The notes beneath the pieces were generated by a model. That model did no database searches and was not told where the DNA came from. It saw nothing but the letters and a program-made list of their open reading frames with translations. The translations under genes and the position numbers were made by a program. This document shows positions 1 through 7,130 of a DNA stretch of 13,647 nucleotides, in pieces (the stretch's first letter is position 1; every line of letters starts with the position of its first letter). Source of the DNA: CAZQCI01 sp964592255 (lineage in GTDB: Bacteria; UBA10199; SBBF01); NCBI GenBank assembly GCA_964592255.1, contig CAZQCI010000055.1, forward strand, positions 1 to 13,647, given 5' to 3'.

Positions 1-298
1 CCTGCCGGGCCCCACCAGGGGTGATTTTTTTTGTCAAAATGGTTTTTTCATCTATAGTGACATTTAAGTTATAGGGAACGATATGATTTTCACAGAATTG
101 TGACATCTGCATATGTTGGGGGATTATTTTCTTTTCTTCTGCCGTATATTCCCGGCAAATTTTTATTTTATTTTCTGTAGAGCGCCATGAAAGGCGCAAA
201 AGACTTTCAGTCGCGTCCTTGCCTATTTGGATATCACTGAAATAAGCAAGAAGTACGATGAGAAAAGCAGAGAATAAAATTTGTATTAGGGTTTTCAT
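1..298 (-). CDS. Membrane-anchored or secreted protein of unknown function, 3'-truncated by window edge
   Basis: An open frame starts at ATG 298 and runs off the left edge of the window; 99 codons are visible with no stop. It opens with MKTL and a hydrophobic segment at about residues 3-20, an uncleaved anchor or signal peptide. A polar region follows with CREYTAEE, a PQHM motif, a second Cys (QFCENH) and a beta-rich stretch ending in PGGARQ. The start lies 10 bp after the stop of the cytochrome b/ferredoxin fusion gene. It has only GAG directly before the ATG and no well-spaced Shine-Dalgarno, so translational coupling is likely. I recognise no named family. The pattern (C-R-x-x-T-x-E-E, then P-x-H/N-M, then C) resembles small proteins I recall beside similar cytochrome b/Fe-S genes, but that memory is unverified. 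By context it is the last visible gene of the nirK operon, possibly a periplasmic accessory to the fusion protein. Confidence 0.75.
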   Translation of the reverse strand, partial: MKTLIQILFSAFLIVLLAYFSDIQIGKDATESLLRLSWRSTENKIKICREYTAEEKKIIPQHMQMSQFCENHIVPYNLNVTIDEKTILTKKITPGGARQ

Positions 299-308
299 CT
301 CAATGACG

Positions 309-1847
309 TTATTTTAACTGACACTCTAGGCTGATATCTACTTTCTGTTCTGTTTTTTGTTTTTCAAGTAACGCTATGTCTTGCTTAAATTGTTCTAAAT
401 CTCTTAGAGCTTTTTTTCTTTCGAGAGGCCCGTAATACGATAAGCGGACACGACGCGTATCAACATGGGCTCGCAACGCCGATTCTTTACCTTCGTAAAG
501 TCTTTGATGTAACCATTTGGGTCCTTCTCGATTACTACAGTTTCGCGGTGGGCAAGAAATAATAAACACACCTCGTACGCCACGTCGTAAAGCATATTCC
601 ACGACTGCGGCATGGAGCCCCCCGGAGCAATGAACCGAATAATAGCTGACATCATGTAAAAATGTTTGAGCCGACAGACTTTGCTGGCAGCCGATGATTA
701 AAATAGGAGATACGTCTGGTTGTGTGTTGAGAAATTCTTCCATGCTTTTTAATTGTTCTCGTCCATTTCTTCCCGGAGGACCTACACCCATAGGGTCGCA
801 AGAGGCGGAGCAAATACCGCAACTGATGCAGCGGCTTGGATTAACCTTAGCGACTTCCGCAGAGCCCGCTCCGATGGTTCGTGGCACCATTGAAATCGCA
901 TCGAAAGGACAATCGTGGTAACACGACGTGCAGCCCGTACATGATTTTTCGTGAACAAATGAAGGAGGCAACCGGAGATTGCTTGAGGGCTTTAATAGCC
1001 ATGGAATACAGATTAAAAAAAGAATGAAGGCTATCCATAAAAAAGCTTGAGTCATTGGTGTTAAGTAGAAAGACCCAGGTAGCCAAAAACCATAAAACAA
1101 ATTCATAGGAACGCGTCCTGTCATGGAAAGTGCATTCGCTTTTTCAGCCAGAGGGGTTGAACAAACAATGGAAAGTATGACTAAACAGAGTGTGACTCCA
1201 GTCATGAGCCCCTTGGGAGGGAGAAGATGAGGCCTGGCAACCCGTGATGTATGGATCCAAAAGATGAAAGCTAAACCGACAGGAAGTGAGACGTGCATGA
1301 AAAGGTTTAAGAAAAAAAACGAACGAGAGGGAGGTTCAAAAGTTTGAAACCCACGGGATAAAGGTTCCGAGAAAATAGGAAAGAGATCAAAAAAACGGGC
1401 CATTTCGACGGCCATCAATTTTCCTTGAATGTCCCATACCAGTATTAAGCCCGAAATACCGGAGAAAATTAAAAAGCCGGTGAGAATAATTCCTGAAATC
1501 CAAGCCAAAGTTCTTGTTCCCCAATATCGCCCTTGGAGGATCATGCGAATCATATGAAAAAAAGTGGCTACGATCGCCGCATTAGCCGCATAGTGATGCA
1601 GAGAGCGGATCCAGCGTCCTAAGGCTATTTGAGAATGAATGTATTGAACGGATTCGTAGGGTGAACTGATTTTGTAGAAAAAAACGAGATAGCATCCCGT
1701 TACAATAACAAGGCCTAACAGAAAAACGGCTAGCACTCCACTTTGATAGAGTGGATTAAAACGGGAGTCATAAATTTTATCGAAGAGATAATCCAACCAA
1801 AGAAAAGGCTGCGTGAGAATGGATTTCATTTTAGAAGAATAATTCAT
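309..1847 (-). CDS. Cytochrome b / 2x[4Fe-4S] ferredoxin / MvhD-like fusion protein, membrane electron-transfer subunit
   Basis: This 512-aa protein joins three modules. Residues about 1-285 are a cytochrome b/b6 N-terminal-type membrane domain; His84/His98 and His185/His199, each pair 14 residues apart, are placed to bind two b hemes. Residues about 300-352 form a ferredoxin domain with two complete [4Fe-4S] Cys sets (C303/306/309/313 and C340/343/346/350). Residues about 380-470 resemble the delta subunit of methyl-viologen hydrogenases (MvhD/FlpD), with C387, C407, C432 and C437 kept as possible [2Fe-2S] ligands. The C-terminal tail is charged and helical. The chosen ATG at 1847 forms a TGATG stop-start with the preceding gene; a TTG one codon upstream is possible. 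The protein would link the quinone pool to cytoplasmic Fe-S centres. Its place in the nirK operon suggests electron supply for nitrite reduction, but the partner and direction are inference. Confidence 0.88.
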   Translation of the reverse strand: MNYSSKMKSILTQPFLWLDYLFDKIYDSRFNPLYQSGVLAVFLLGLVIVTGCYLVFFYKISSPYESVQYIHSQIALGRWIRSLHHYAANAAIVATFFHMIRMILQGRYWGTRTLAWISGIILTGFLIFSGISGLILVWDIQGKLMAVEMARFFDLFPIFSEPLSRGFQTFEPPSRSFFFLNLFMHVSLPVGLAFIFWIHTSRVARPHLLPPKGLMTGVTLCLVILSIVCSTPLAEKANALSMTGRVPMNLFYGFWLPGSFYLTPMTQAFLWIAFILFLICIPWLLKPSSNLRLPPSFVHEKSCTGCTSCYHDCPFDAISMVPRTIGAGSAEVAKVNPSRCISCGICSASCDPMGVGPPGRNGREQLKSMEEFLNTQPDVSPILIIGCQQSLSAQTFLHDVSYYSVHCSGGLHAAVVEYALRRGVRGVFIISCPPRNCSNREGPKWLHQRLYEGKESALRAHVDTRRVRLSYYGPLERKKALRDLEQFKQDIALLEKQKTEQKVDISLECQLK

Positions 1848-2293
1848 CAAACAGGAGACCTTATTTCAGAGTGGCGAATAAGTCCTCCTAGATTAGCCGT
1901 TCTTGCAATAGTGACCAAAGAGAGAAGGGCTGCCAAAATAATGGCCCACGTGAGAAATTTTGGATAAGTTTTTCCACGACAAGTAAGAACACTACCCACT
2001 AAGGATAAAGCACCCAAACTAATTAAAGACACCAACGTCGCCAAGGCGGCCTCTTCATGGTTTTCTATTAATTGTTCATTGATTCCGGGCAAATGTTCCA
2101 CCACTTCTTCGGCTTCTTCACCGGAAAGATAAGTGGGGACTATGGCCACAGACGAGATCATCCATATCAAGAGGCCGGCTTGGCGTAACGAGGTTAATCT
2201 TCTATTAAGAGAAAGAGAAATTAAGAATAGTCCCAATCCCACTCCTGCAATTGGCAGGTGAACCATGACTAAGTGAAGATGAGCCGCATTCAT
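1847..2293 (-). CDS. Four-helix membrane protein, DUF2231-like
   Basis: This 148-aa integral membrane protein has about four hydrophobic segments (residues 10-29, 38-56, 83-104 and 113-131). Histidines sit at positions typical of DUF2231-like proteins: HLHLVMVHLPI at residues 5-15, a HEEAA motif at 79-83 after an acidic loop (GEEAEEVVEHLPG), and a closing ANLGGLIRH at 133-141, close to the family's T-G-x-x-G-G-x-L-x-H ending. Several His residues could bind a metal or heme, but this is not shown. The ATG at 2293 has a strong Shine-Dalgarno (AAAGGAG, 5 nt spacing). The gene starts 22 bp after the porin stop, and its TGA overlaps the ATG of the cytochrome b fusion as TGATG, so the two products are probably made together. 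No reaction can be assigned. A membrane partner of the cytochrome b fusion is a reasonable guess. Confidence 0.78.
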   Translation of the reverse strand: MNAAHLHLVMVHLPIAGVGLGLFLISLSLNRRLTSLRQAGLLIWMISSVAIVPTYLSGEEAEEVVEHLPGINEQLIENHEEAALATLVSLISLGALSLVGSVLTCRGKTYPKFLTWAIILAALLSLVTIARTANLGGLIRHSEIRSPV

Positions 2294-2315
2294 ATTTTCT
2301 CCTTTCCCTATTTTT

Positions 2316-3756
2316 TTAGAACTGCGCCTGAGTTGACAAATAGAAGAAGTCGGATTGTTGGGAATACCCTTGATCTTTAAGAAACGATCCAGGAACGAAA
2401 TGTCCGTATCCGGCTCCTAATTCAAAATACTCATCCATAACCCATTTTCCTTGCAGATCCACCTCATGACCGGCAATTTTTCCCAGGCCAGGGGCCCCCG
2501 TATAAAAGCCAGAAAAAGTATCACCAGTAGAATGATTTTTATCGACAGCTAACAAATGATACGCAGCTGCCGCATAGAATTTATTGGGTTTCACGCTGAA
2601 TTGGACAGATCCATCGTGCATGTTACTCCAGGGTGTTAAATCCATCATGCCGTACTTATTATGATTGGTGGGTAGAAGATTATTGAATTTGGTGTAACGT
2701 CCGCTGTTTGGGTCGTCTCCTGTGGCATAATTATATTCTACGCCTAGTCGTGGTTTCCAATCGGCATCGAAGGTATAACCTACGGCGCCATGTCCGGCAA
2801 AAGCTAAGATACTATTGGATCCAAATTTACCCATCTGTACAGCAGTTTCAACTCCAAAATCGATTCCATTGTCGAACTTGGAGGCCATGCGTGTTCCCAA
2901 GGTATGAACGCTCAAAGTATCTCCTGTTCCTGCTGCGGCACCGGTTGCTCCATCGTTATCTTCAAGGATGAGATAGTATCCATCCAAAACGCCGCTAGGA
3001 AATTTTTTCCACGTGGCATAAAGCCCTCCAAGGTATTGGCCATCTCCTACATTGGTGGGTGTTTTGTTGGTAATGGCCGCTAGCCCTATAAGGCCCCAGG
3101 TTTCGGGTNNNNNNNNNNCGACCTACGTTACTCCAATCCACTGAGCCGACTAATCTTTGTTCGCCAAGTGCTACTTCCTGACGTCCGGCTTTAATGGAGA
3201 AAGGATTATTGCCGATATTAGTGATGTCGACATAACCTTGGTGAAGATCTAACCCTTCATCATCACCGGTTGGAAGTGGGCTGGCTGCGGTTTCTTCTCC
3301 AAAATCACGGGAATCTTGTCCTTGAACAAAGAAACTTACATGATTTGTTGGTTTAAAGAGAAGCCCGAAACGGGAGCGTAGCAGTACAGATAAATCATTG
3401 GTTGTACTTTTAGGGACATTGGGTATGGATTGAGTTAAATCATTTCTAAATTCAGGACGCACGCGTACTTGACCGGAAAATCTGATTTTATCACCTACCC
3501 ATAATCCATCCTTTTTTAGGACAATTTCTTTCTCTGATTTAGAGTTTGTTGCTGATTGTGAGGTTACGGGTTTGACTGTTTTATCCGATTCGGTAGCTGG
3601 ACTGACTGTTTTATTTTTTTGCTGTTCTGCTTTCATTTCAGCCAAAATTTCAGCTTTAATTTCAGCTTTAAGTTTTTCAATGTCTATAGATTCAGCACGG
3701 GCTAAAAGAGGAAACACTAATAAAGAAATGAGCATGAATGTATTTATTTTTTTCAT
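2316..3756 (-). CDS. Alginate-export-type outer-membrane porin (interrupted by assembly gap)
   Basis: This is one gene read in two pieces across an N run. The 5' part (3756 down to 3119) gives a signal peptide (MKKINTFMLI...LARAES, cleavage near residue 21), a short Lys/Glu-rich helix (residues 24-47), then beta-strand sequence with RVRPEFRND, QGQDSRDFGEE and AGRQEVALGEQRLVGSVDWSNVGR, typical of the alginate_exp/AlgE-like barrel family. The 3' part resumes at 3108 as PETWGLIGLAAITNKTP, continues through DGYYLILEDND with repeated amphipathic strands, and ends FFYLSTQAQF, with the terminal Phe usual for outer-membrane barrels. A Shine-Dalgarno (AAAGG) precedes the start by 6 nt. The gene lies 25 bp after the SCO gene. 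Porins of this family sit near respiratory nitrite and nitrate genes in many genomes and could admit an anion, but the substrate is unknown. Confidence 0.82.
3109..3118. other. Assembly gap (10 N) inside the porin gene
   Basis: Ten N separate two porin fragments that are not in the same frame at this spacing. Two bases of an Arg codon (CG) precede the gap and one base of a codon follows it, so the true missing length must be a multiple of three. Ten is therefore a placeholder. The family usually has a strand segment between the NVGR motif and the next strand, so more than ten bases are probably missing. Confidence 0.97.
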
Positions 3757-3781
3757 GGGAGCCTTTCATTTTAGGGTTAGT

Positions 3782-4411
3782 TCAAAAATCTTTTTTTAAT
3801 TTTTCAACTACAGCTTCGGCGGCGTTCATAACCCCTTCTTCGTGTAGAATGGGAATTCCTGTTGCATCTAATAGCGTGATGGAGGAGCTATGATTAAATC
3901 CACCTGTAGGAATAGAGCGATAGGTATAATCCAGTAGGGCCGCGATATCGCGTACTTCATCATGTGCCGGTGCTGCTAATTTCCATCGCGACAAGTCTAA
4001 CTTATGGTCTTGGGCTAATTTTTTAAGAACTGAGGGGGTGTCATTTTCGGGGTCGAAAGTGATGAGCAAAACACGTACTTTTTTACGGGTAGACTCAGTC
4101 AGTTTGGCATCCATTTTTTTTAAAGCATCCAGTAACAGAGGGCAGGAATAATTGCAGGAAGCATAAAACATACTCACCACGACTAAATTCCCTCGATACG
4201 TATCAAGAGAGATTTGTTTTCCATCTTGATCGGTTAAGTGTGCCGTTAAATCGTAAATAGATTCTTGAGGTAAAGTAGTGGAAGAGGTGTGCCCACTGTT
4301 GGATGATAAAACGAGAGATAAGAAAAGTAATAGAGCGAGGCCTGTAAAACTAAATGAACTTCTCCTGTGTGAAGATACTTCTTTTCGAGATTGTATTTTT
4401 GGAAGTGTCAT
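3782..4411 (-). CDS. SCO1/SenC-family copper chaperone / thiol-disulfide protein
   Basis: This 209-aa thioredoxin-fold protein has an N-terminal membrane anchor (about residues 21-38) after a basic stretch, so the domain faces the periplasm. The SCO copper site is complete: C86-N-Y-S-C90 in MFYASCNYSCPLL and His174 in GGFNHSSS. The family DPE-N-D-T-P motif is at 120-125. SCO proteins deliver Cu to oxidases or keep their thiols reduced. Between nirV and a porin, and in a window that also encodes a cbb3 oxidase, this one may serve NirK, CcoN or both. The start chosen is ATG 4411: it follows GGGGA at about 6 nt and begins 2 bp after the nirV stop. An upstream ATG at 4435 would overlap nirV by 22 bp and lacks a ribosome-binding site. 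Confidence 0.9.
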   Translation of the reverse strand: MTLPKIQSRKEVSSHRRSSFSFTGLALLLFLSLVLSSNSGHTSSTTLPQESIYDLTAHLTDQDGKQISLDTYRGNLVVVSMFYASCNYSCPLLLDALKKMDAKLTESTRKKVRVLLITFDPENDTPSVLKKLAQDHKLDLSRWKLAAPAHDEVRDIAALLDYTYRSIPTGGFNHSSSITLLDATGIPILHEEGVMNAAEAVVEKLKKDF

Positions 4412-4413
4412 AT

Positions 4414-5274
4414 TTATTCCCCATCTTTTGCGCATCGAAAACCTAAATTATGGACCGTGTAATGGGCTTTGAGAGAAGTACGGAAAGCGATTCGCATAAA
4501 ACTGGCGTAATCATCTTTTTCAGTGGCCACAAGTGCACCGGCTCCGCAAAATCTTGTTTTATCCGGGCTTTCGGCATTTTCGCGATTATCACTAGAAATT
4601 AAACTACTGTTGAAATCGTCGACCCATTCCCAGATTAACCCGTGTAGGTCGTAAAGCCCCCAGAAGTTGGGTTGTCCTACCTTAATATTTGGAATCACTT
4701 TTGGAGCTGGTTCGGCATACCATTGCAAAATTTTATTTCTCCATTCCATGTCATGCCTGGCGTCGGGTTCTTTTTCACTGGCTTGGGCGGCATATTCCCA
4801 TTGGTTTTCAGTTGGCAGTTTTTTTCCTTGGGCTTCGCAATAAGCTGTTGCGGCAAACCAACTGACATCGGTCACAGGTTGGTTTTGGTCCGCTTTTCCT
4901 AAAGACATTGGTCCTGCCCATTGACTGAGATATCGCTCATCAGCAAAAATTCTTTTTATTTTATCTTTTCGCCATTGAGGGTGTTGTTTGACGAAGGCGA
5001 GAAACTGGGCGTTGGTTACGGGTGTCTTGTCCATAAAGAAAGTGCTGACGGAAATTTCTTTTTCCTTACTGGATGGGGGGTAGAAGGGGCGATAGACGCC
5101 GCCTTCTACCTTCACCATCTCATCATCATTTCTTGATAGCTCTCCCGCGCTGACTTGGTTTAGTGCCAGTATTAAAACACCGACAACAAAGAATAACTTG
5201 CCCCTTTTCCGCTTTTTCTCCCGTAGATTTGTAGAGGGAAATAAAAGCGTGTTATTCATCCCTGCTTTTATCAT
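4414..5274 (-). CDS. nirV: NirV, SUMF1/FGE-like protein paired with nitrite reductase
   Basis: This 286-aa protein has a basic N terminus and a hydrophobic segment (about residues 25-43, ending VSAGE), so it is probably exported or anchored. It then has a formylglycine-generating-enzyme (SUMF1) fold: PVTNAQF near 85, [24 protein letters not shown] (133-156), [20 protein letters not shown] (206-220) and a closing NLGFRCA (276-282). In place of the usual RGGSW and the two catalytic cysteines it has FCGAGALVA (242-250) and [13 protein letters not shown], a pattern I associate with NirV. Only C146, C243 and C281 are present, so classical sulfatase-type oxidation is unlikely. nirV follows nirK in many denitrifiers, and its exact role in NirK maturation or use is not settled. 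Its ATG overlaps the nirK TGA by 4 bp (ATGA), so the two are translationally coupled. Confidence 0.9.
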   Translation of the reverse strand: MIKAGMNNTLLFPSTNLREKKRKRGKLFFVVGVLILALNQVSAGELSRNDDEMVKVEGGVYRPFYPPSSKEKEISVSTFFMDKTPVTNAQFLAFVKQHPQWRKDKIKRIFADERYLSQWAGPMSLGKADQNQPVTDVSWFAATAYCEAQGKKLPTENQWEYAAQASEKEPDARHDMEWRNKILQWYAEPAPKVIPNIKVGQPNFWGLYDLHGLIWEWVDDFNSSLISSDNRENAESPDKTRFCGAGALVATEKDDYASFMRIAFRTSLKAHYTVHNLGFRCAKDGE

Positions 5275-6743
5275 TTTGCAGCTCCTGGAGGACGTTGTGT
5301 GCTTTCGCGAACTGCTTTCACTTCCTCAGCCGTGACTTGGCCTCCTTTATTTTCCCATGAATTAAGGATGTAGGTGAGGATGTTGGCAATTTCATCATCA
5401 TTCAACTGACTCATCGCTGGCATGGTTGAGTTGTAATCCTTGCCATTGACTTTGATAGGGCCACTTAAGCCGTTAAGAGGAATAGAGATGAGCTTTTGTT
5501 TATCCCCATTGACCATGTCGGAATTGGCCAGCGGTGGAAAGACATTGGGTATTCCTTCACCATTACCTTGGTGGCAGGTAGAGCACGTTCCCATGAAGAG
5601 ATTCTTTCCGGCTTCAATTTGAGATTCCTTGGTGAGCTTACCTTCTTTCATTTGTTTGGCGGCTTCAGCAACGGCAGGAGACGGCGCTGCTTTATCCGAC
5701 AGATAAGCAGAATCAATTTCTTTACCGGAATAAACAGCCTTGTTGTCCGGGCCTTCTATTTTCATCATTCCCAAAGATCCTTTGTTAAAGGTTCGGAAAA
5801 TAGAATGATCAACTAGAATATAGGTTCCAGGGACTTCAGTTTTATACTCCACAATGGCCGAACCACCGGCAGGAACTAAAGTGGTTTGCACATTTTCTTG
5901 ATAGCGTGTTCCTCCTTCTTGATAGACTTTATCGAAAACCTCACCAATCACGTGGAACGAGCTTACAAGATTAGGGCCCCCATTTCCGACAAAGAGCCGT
6001 ACGGTTTCTCCAACTTTAGCTTTCAAGGCTTTTTCACCTACCATTGATCCTTCCGACCCATTGAACAGAACGTAAGTAGCGTTTTCCTCAATCGCTTTTT
6101 GCATATCAAAGGGTTGCAACCCTTTCTCACGGTACTTGCCAACGGTATAAAAATCGCCTTGTACGATGTAATATTCTTTATCAACTGGAGGTAAGCCTTG
6201 AGGAGGTTCCACTAAGATTAACCCGTACATTCCATTAGCGACATGCATCCCTACGGGAGCCGTGGCGCAATGGTACACATACAATCCAGAGTTTAAGGCC
6301 TTGAAAGTAAACTGTGACTCATGCCCAGGTGCTGTAGCTGAACTGGCGGCTCCACCTCCAGGACCAGTTACGGCATGCAAATCTATGTTATGCGGCATTT
6401 TATTATCCGGATGGTTTTGAAGATGGAATTCAACAGTATCTCCTTGGCGTACGCGGATAAATTTTCCGGGGACGTGACCTCCGAAAGTCCAGAAGGTGTA
6501 ATCAACCCCATCCGCAATGGGCATAGTCACTTCTTTTACTTCAAGATGAACCACGACTTTAGCAGGATAGTCTCGTTTGATAGGAGGGGGGACATTAGGT
6601 GCATCAGTGAGTACAGCTTCAATAGGATCTCCTTTGGGTGGGCCAAAGTCCCCTTTAGCTGATCCACCCGTATCTTGAGGTGTCCCAGCACAGGCCGAAG
6701 CAATCAGAGCAACTCCTAAAAAAGATAAAATATTTTTATGCAT
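5271..6743 (-). CDS. nirK: Copper-containing nitrite reductase with C-terminal cytochrome c domain
   Basis: This 490-aa enzyme reduces nitrite to NO in the periplasm. A signal sequence ends near Cys18 (LIASAC), possibly a lipoprotein site though the lipobox is imperfect. Two cupredoxin domains (about 60-335) hold all expected ligands: type 1 Cu H118, C159, H167, M172; type 2 Cu H123, H158, H313; active-site D121 and H264. After a linker (about 340-375), a cytochrome c domain (about 375-465) carries C387-S-T-C-H391 with Met441 or Met444 as possible axial ligand. Such three-domain tethered NirK enzymes are known, for example in Ralstonia pickettii. The fused heme can take electrons directly from the donor. 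The start at 6743 has a strong Shine-Dalgarno (AAGGAG, 5 nt spacing). It is the first gene of the operon, behind an FNR/DNR-type promoter. Confidence 0.97.
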   Translation of the reverse strand: MHKNILSFLGVALIASACAGTPQDTGGSAKGDFGPPKGDPIEAVLTDAPNVPPPIKRDYPAKVVVHLEVKEVTMPIADGVDYTFWTFGGHVPGKFIRVRQGDTVEFHLQNHPDNKMPHNIDLHAVTGPGGGAASSATAPGHESQFTFKALNSGLYVYHCATAPVGMHVANGMYGLILVEPPQGLPPVDKEYYIVQGDFYTVGKYREKGLQPFDMQKAIEENATYVLFNGSEGSMVGEKALKAKVGETVRLFVGNGGPNLVSSFHVIGEVFDKVYQEGGTRYQENVQTTLVPAGGSAIVEYKTEVPGTYILVDHSIFRTFNKGSLGMMKIEGPDNKAVYSGKEIDSAYLSDKAAPSPAVAEAAKQMKEGKLTKESQIEAGKNLFMGTCSTCHQGNGEGIPNVFPPLANSDMVNGDKQKLISIPLNGLSGPIKVNGKDYNSTMPAMSQLNDDEIANILTYILNSWENKGGQVTAEEVKAVRESTQRPPGAAK

Positions 6744-6802
6744 AATGTCTCCTTGGTTAAAGTGATCGGCTATGTTTTTTTGTTCGTTATCTTCAGCGTA
6801 TT

Positions 6803-6827
6803 CACTATTTCTTTGCGTAAGATAGTG
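6803..6827 (-). other. Stem-loop in the predicted nirK 5' leader
   Basis: Read as mRNA, CACTAT-CTT-ACGCA-AAG-AA-ATAGTG forms a 9-bp stem with a 2-nt bulge and a 5-nt loop. If transcription starts near 6862, it sits in a leader of about 119 nt, ending about 50 nt before the ribosome-binding site. A role in mRNA stability or translation is possible. The stem is AU-rich in part and may be chance. Confidence 0.4.
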
Positions 6828-6868
6828 TTCAACATGAGGCCCAATAATTTGTTTTTAAAATTAAGATC

Positions 6869-6874
6869 AGATTA
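6869..6874 (-). promoter_or_regulatory. Predicted -10 element of the nirK promoter
   Basis: The minus strand reads TAATCT here. With a start site near 6862, the dyad centred at 6903.5 falls at -41.5, the standard class II activator position for FNR-family proteins. No -35 match is needed in such promoters. Confidence 0.55.
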
Positions 6875-6896
6875 AGAAAGGAAGAGTAGATGGGTT

Positions 6897-6910
6897 ATGA
6901 TCTACATCAT
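6897..6910. promoter_or_regulatory. FNR/DNR-type operator upstream of nirK
   Basis: ATGAT-N4-ATCAT is a perfect dyad matching the TTGAT-N4-ATCAA consensus except for the outermost base of each half. It lies about 154 bp before the nirK start and 41.5 bp before the predicted start of transcription. The Crp/Fnr-family protein encoded at 7131-7814 is the obvious candidate to bind it. Confidence 0.75.
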
Positions 6911-6948
6911 AGAGAAAGTAGATTTAAGATAGTGGGTAGAAAAAAATA

Positions 6949-6964
6949 GTCATGCCGGGGTGAC
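6949..6964. repeat. Degenerate palindromic repeat unit
   Basis: GTCATGCCGGGGTGAC is an imperfect palindrome (12 of 16 positions symmetric) with GTCA/TGAC ends and a CCGG centre. It is paired with the hairpin at 7065-7084. The outer ends of the pair (6949-6960 and 7076-7087) are imperfect inverted repeats, 9 of 12 matching. It resembles short dispersed palindromes found between genes in many proteobacteria. Confidence 0.45.
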
Positions 6965-7064
6965 GTCTGGTAAACACATAAAAAATTTAAAATGGCCCCA
7001 CTGCTAGAGAGTGTCTTAAGATTACTTTTTGTTAGTAGTTTACCTTAGTTCTTTAAAAGACTGG

Positions 7065-7084
7065 ATTCCCGCTTTCGCGGGAAT
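7065..7084. repeat. ATTCCC-N8-GGGAAT hairpin repeat, possible terminator of the Crp/Fnr gene
   Basis: A perfect 8-bp stem (ATTCCCGC / GCGGGAAT) closes a 4-nt loop. The form ATTCCC-N8-GGGAAT equals the Neisseria dRS3 consensus and is common as a dispersed repeat in other Gram-negatives. It lies 47 bp beyond the stop of the regulator gene. In that gene's mRNA it is followed by CCAGTCTTTT, so it may also act as a weak terminator. Confidence 0.7.
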
Positions 7085-7130
7085 GACGACTGCGTAAGGT
7101 GATTTAGTAACTCAAAGAGTTGAAGGGTTC

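Larger units (their letters stand above)
6744..7130. other. 387-bp intergenic region: nirK promoter/leader plus palindromic repeats
   Basis: No ORF of interest lies here. From the nirK side it holds a Shine-Dalgarno (6749-6754), a leader with a hairpin (6803-6827), a -10 candidate (6869-6874) and an FNR/DNR-type dyad (6897-6910). From the regulator side it holds two palindromic repeat units (6949-6964 and 7065-7084), the second placed to end the regulator transcript. Confidence 0.8.

Noticed and set aside
2995..3108. Frame continuing past the N run to a stop at 2995
   Set aside because: It is out of frame with the porin. The other frame gives family-like strands (ETWGLIGLAAITN) that join the downstream part, so this end is an artefact of the gap length.
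4412..4435. Upstream ATG (4435) as the SCO start
   Set aside because: No ribosome-binding site, and it overlaps nirV by 22 bp; the ATG at 4411 has GGGGA and a 2-bp gap.
5496..5816. 106-codon plus-strand open frame opposite nirK
   Set aside because: It is antisense to conserved NirK sequence, has no ribosome-binding site, and its composition is that of a reverse reading of the gene.
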